This document shows, one piece after another, positions 63,278 through 64,000 of a stretch of 64,000 bases of DNA. The stretch is taken from the NCBI GenBank assembly GCA_035303945.1, contig DATGQZ010000001.1, positions 1 to 64,000 on the forward strand, read 5' to 3'. The first letter of the stretch is position 1, and each line of letters begins with the position of its first letter. The position numbers were made by a program, and so were the translations under genes. Source of the stretch: DATGMS01 sp035303945 (GTDB lineage Bacteria > Bacteroidota > Bacteroidia > Cytophagales > Cyclobacteriaceae). The notes under the pieces are model-generated. The model had not been told where the DNA came from, made no database searches, and was given only the letters and a program-made list of their open reading frames with translations.

Positions 63278-63318
63278 AAGGCCATAAGAAATGAATAATT
63301 GCTTATGGCCTTACTTTT
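63278..63318. terminator. Bidirectional terminator between surE and the substrate-binding protein gene
   Basis: An 11-bp perfect stem AAGGCCATAAG (63278-63288) pairs with CTTATGGCCTT (63302-63312), with a T run on the plus strand. It lies between convergent genes. Confidence 0.9.
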
Positions 63319-64000
63319 TAAACCAGCTTTATAAAATCGGCTGCTACAAGACTTTCCACCGGAACGGTGTGGTCTACCAATTCTAAATCTTTTAGTGTAT
63401 CCATGGTAATGACAAGGGTATCAGCGGGTACCACTGCCTGTTCAGCCCATCGTGTTTGTGTCAACCAAGCCTTAATATCTTCTTCCAGAATTCCATATTT
63501 TTGACTCAAGACTTGGGGTAAGTTTTTATCCGTTGCAAGGTTCGAAGCTTTCTGATATACCTTATCCCTAAGGGCTTTCACGATGTCTGGATGACGCTCC
63601 AGCACCTCAGGAGATGCTACCGTCACAAAGCAGGGCCATGGCGTAGGGATTTCCCCTACCCTTGAAAATAGGCCGGCATCCACTAAGGGCTTGGTCATAT
63701 ACTTTTCCCAAAGAAATATTTTGGCTCCGCCGCTTGCTAATGCCGTCTTGGCCCCTTCTAAATCTCCCACCAGCTCAAATCGTAAGCTTTTTGGATCCCA
63801 GCCCATTTTTTTAGCCAGTACAAAGGCCATTAAATGCGAGCCTGATCCATATCTACTGATCGCAAAGGGAAGACCTTCTAGCTGCTCTAGCTTTTTGTCA
63901 GCAAATCTTGAGGACAGGTGAATACCCCAAATGAGAGGGGACTGTACATGGTAGCCAATGATGGCGCAGGGATTTCCTTCGATGCAGTCTTTAACGAAGC
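63318..64000 (-). CDS. Substrate-binding protein of the SsuA/ThiY type (5' end beyond window)
   Basis: The minus-strand frame stays open to the window edge, giving about 227 residues without the N-terminus. Segments such as AIIGYHVQSPLIWGIHL, GLPFAISRYGSGSHLMAF and GAKTALASGGAKIFLWEKYMTKPLVDAG have the layout of type 2 periplasmic binding proteins for sulfonates, nitrate or thiamine precursors. An ABC importer is implied, but its membrane and ATPase parts are outside the window. The ligand cannot be told. An apparent ATG at 63830 is internal and not the start. Confidence 0.75.
   Translation of the reverse strand, partial: FVKDCIEGNPCAIIGYHVQSPLIWGIHLSSRFADKKLEQLEGLPFAISRYGSGSHLMAFVLAKKMGWDPKSLRFELVGDLEGAKTALASGGAKIFLWEKYMTKPLVDAGLFSRVGEIPTPWPCFVTVASPEVLERHPDIVKALRDKVYQKASNLATDKNLPQVLSQKYGILEEDIKAWLTQTRWAEQAVVPADTLVITMDTLKDLELVDHTVPVESLVAADFIKLV

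Overview
The window looks like chromosomal DNA of a Bacteroidota bacterium, most likely of the order Cytophagales; I cannot name a genus. The grounds are three SusC/SusD outer-membrane uptake pairs, type IX secretion C-terminal sorting domains, lipoprotein signal peptides on many exported proteins, the Bacteroidota-type PEP carboxylase, and promoters of the form TAnnTTTG rather than TATAAT. No phage, insertion sequence, CRISPR array, rRNA or tRNA was seen.

Layout. 1-1875: end of an unknown gene, a formylglycine-generating-enzyme lipoprotein and a DUF4136 lipoprotein. 1908-4463: PEP carboxylase (minus strand). 4692-11578: a complete seven-gene Mrp Na+/H+ antiporter operon ending in a translationally coupled lactonase. 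11735-13065: asparagine synthetase A and a cold-shock protein. 13109-18057 (minus): a molybdenum-cofactor/sulfur cluster (cysteine desulfurase, MoaC, MobA-like, MOT1-type molybdate transporter, ketopantoate reductase). 18295-25738 (minus): the most interesting locus, a promoter, a SAM-I riboswitch, a Met/Cys-rich leader ORF, SusC, SusD and a secreted M14 carboxypeptidase. 26067-30734: a 2-oxoacid:ferredoxin oxidoreductase operon with a GltD-like flavoprotein. 30947-32284: ffh. 32376-36364 (minus): phosphoesterase, arylsulfatase and a helical-repeat protein. 36483-39540: leuA and an IlvD/Edd-family dehydratase. 39603-50221 (minus): two SusCD pairs with a small lipoprotein. 50567-58037 (minus): Mrp/NifU-like Fe-S proteins, an M43 protease, a PASTA protein, a T9SS-sorted protein and a rhodanese. 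58191-63268: a small unknown protein, dnaG, ribBA, an exported unknown and surE. 63318-64000 (minus): a truncated substrate-binding protein.

How the genes work together. The SAM-I element is supported by its conserved core, by P1, P2, P3 and P4 pairings, and by a pseudoknot (CAGG/CCUG) whose bases differ from the textbook CUGG/CCAG but still pair. It lies immediately downstream of a consensus promoter, and about 10 nt further on begins a 34-codon ORF whose last 11 residues include four Met and three Cys. This suggests that an outer-membrane importer and a peptide-trimming enzyme are controlled by sulfur amino-acid status, i.e. a candidate system for scavenging methionine or sulfur-rich peptides. 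The arylsulfatase carries the CxPSR formylglycine site, and the FGE at the start of the window has the two active-site cysteines needed to mature such enzymes. The molybdenum cluster couples molybdate uptake to cofactor synthesis and sulfur mobilisation.
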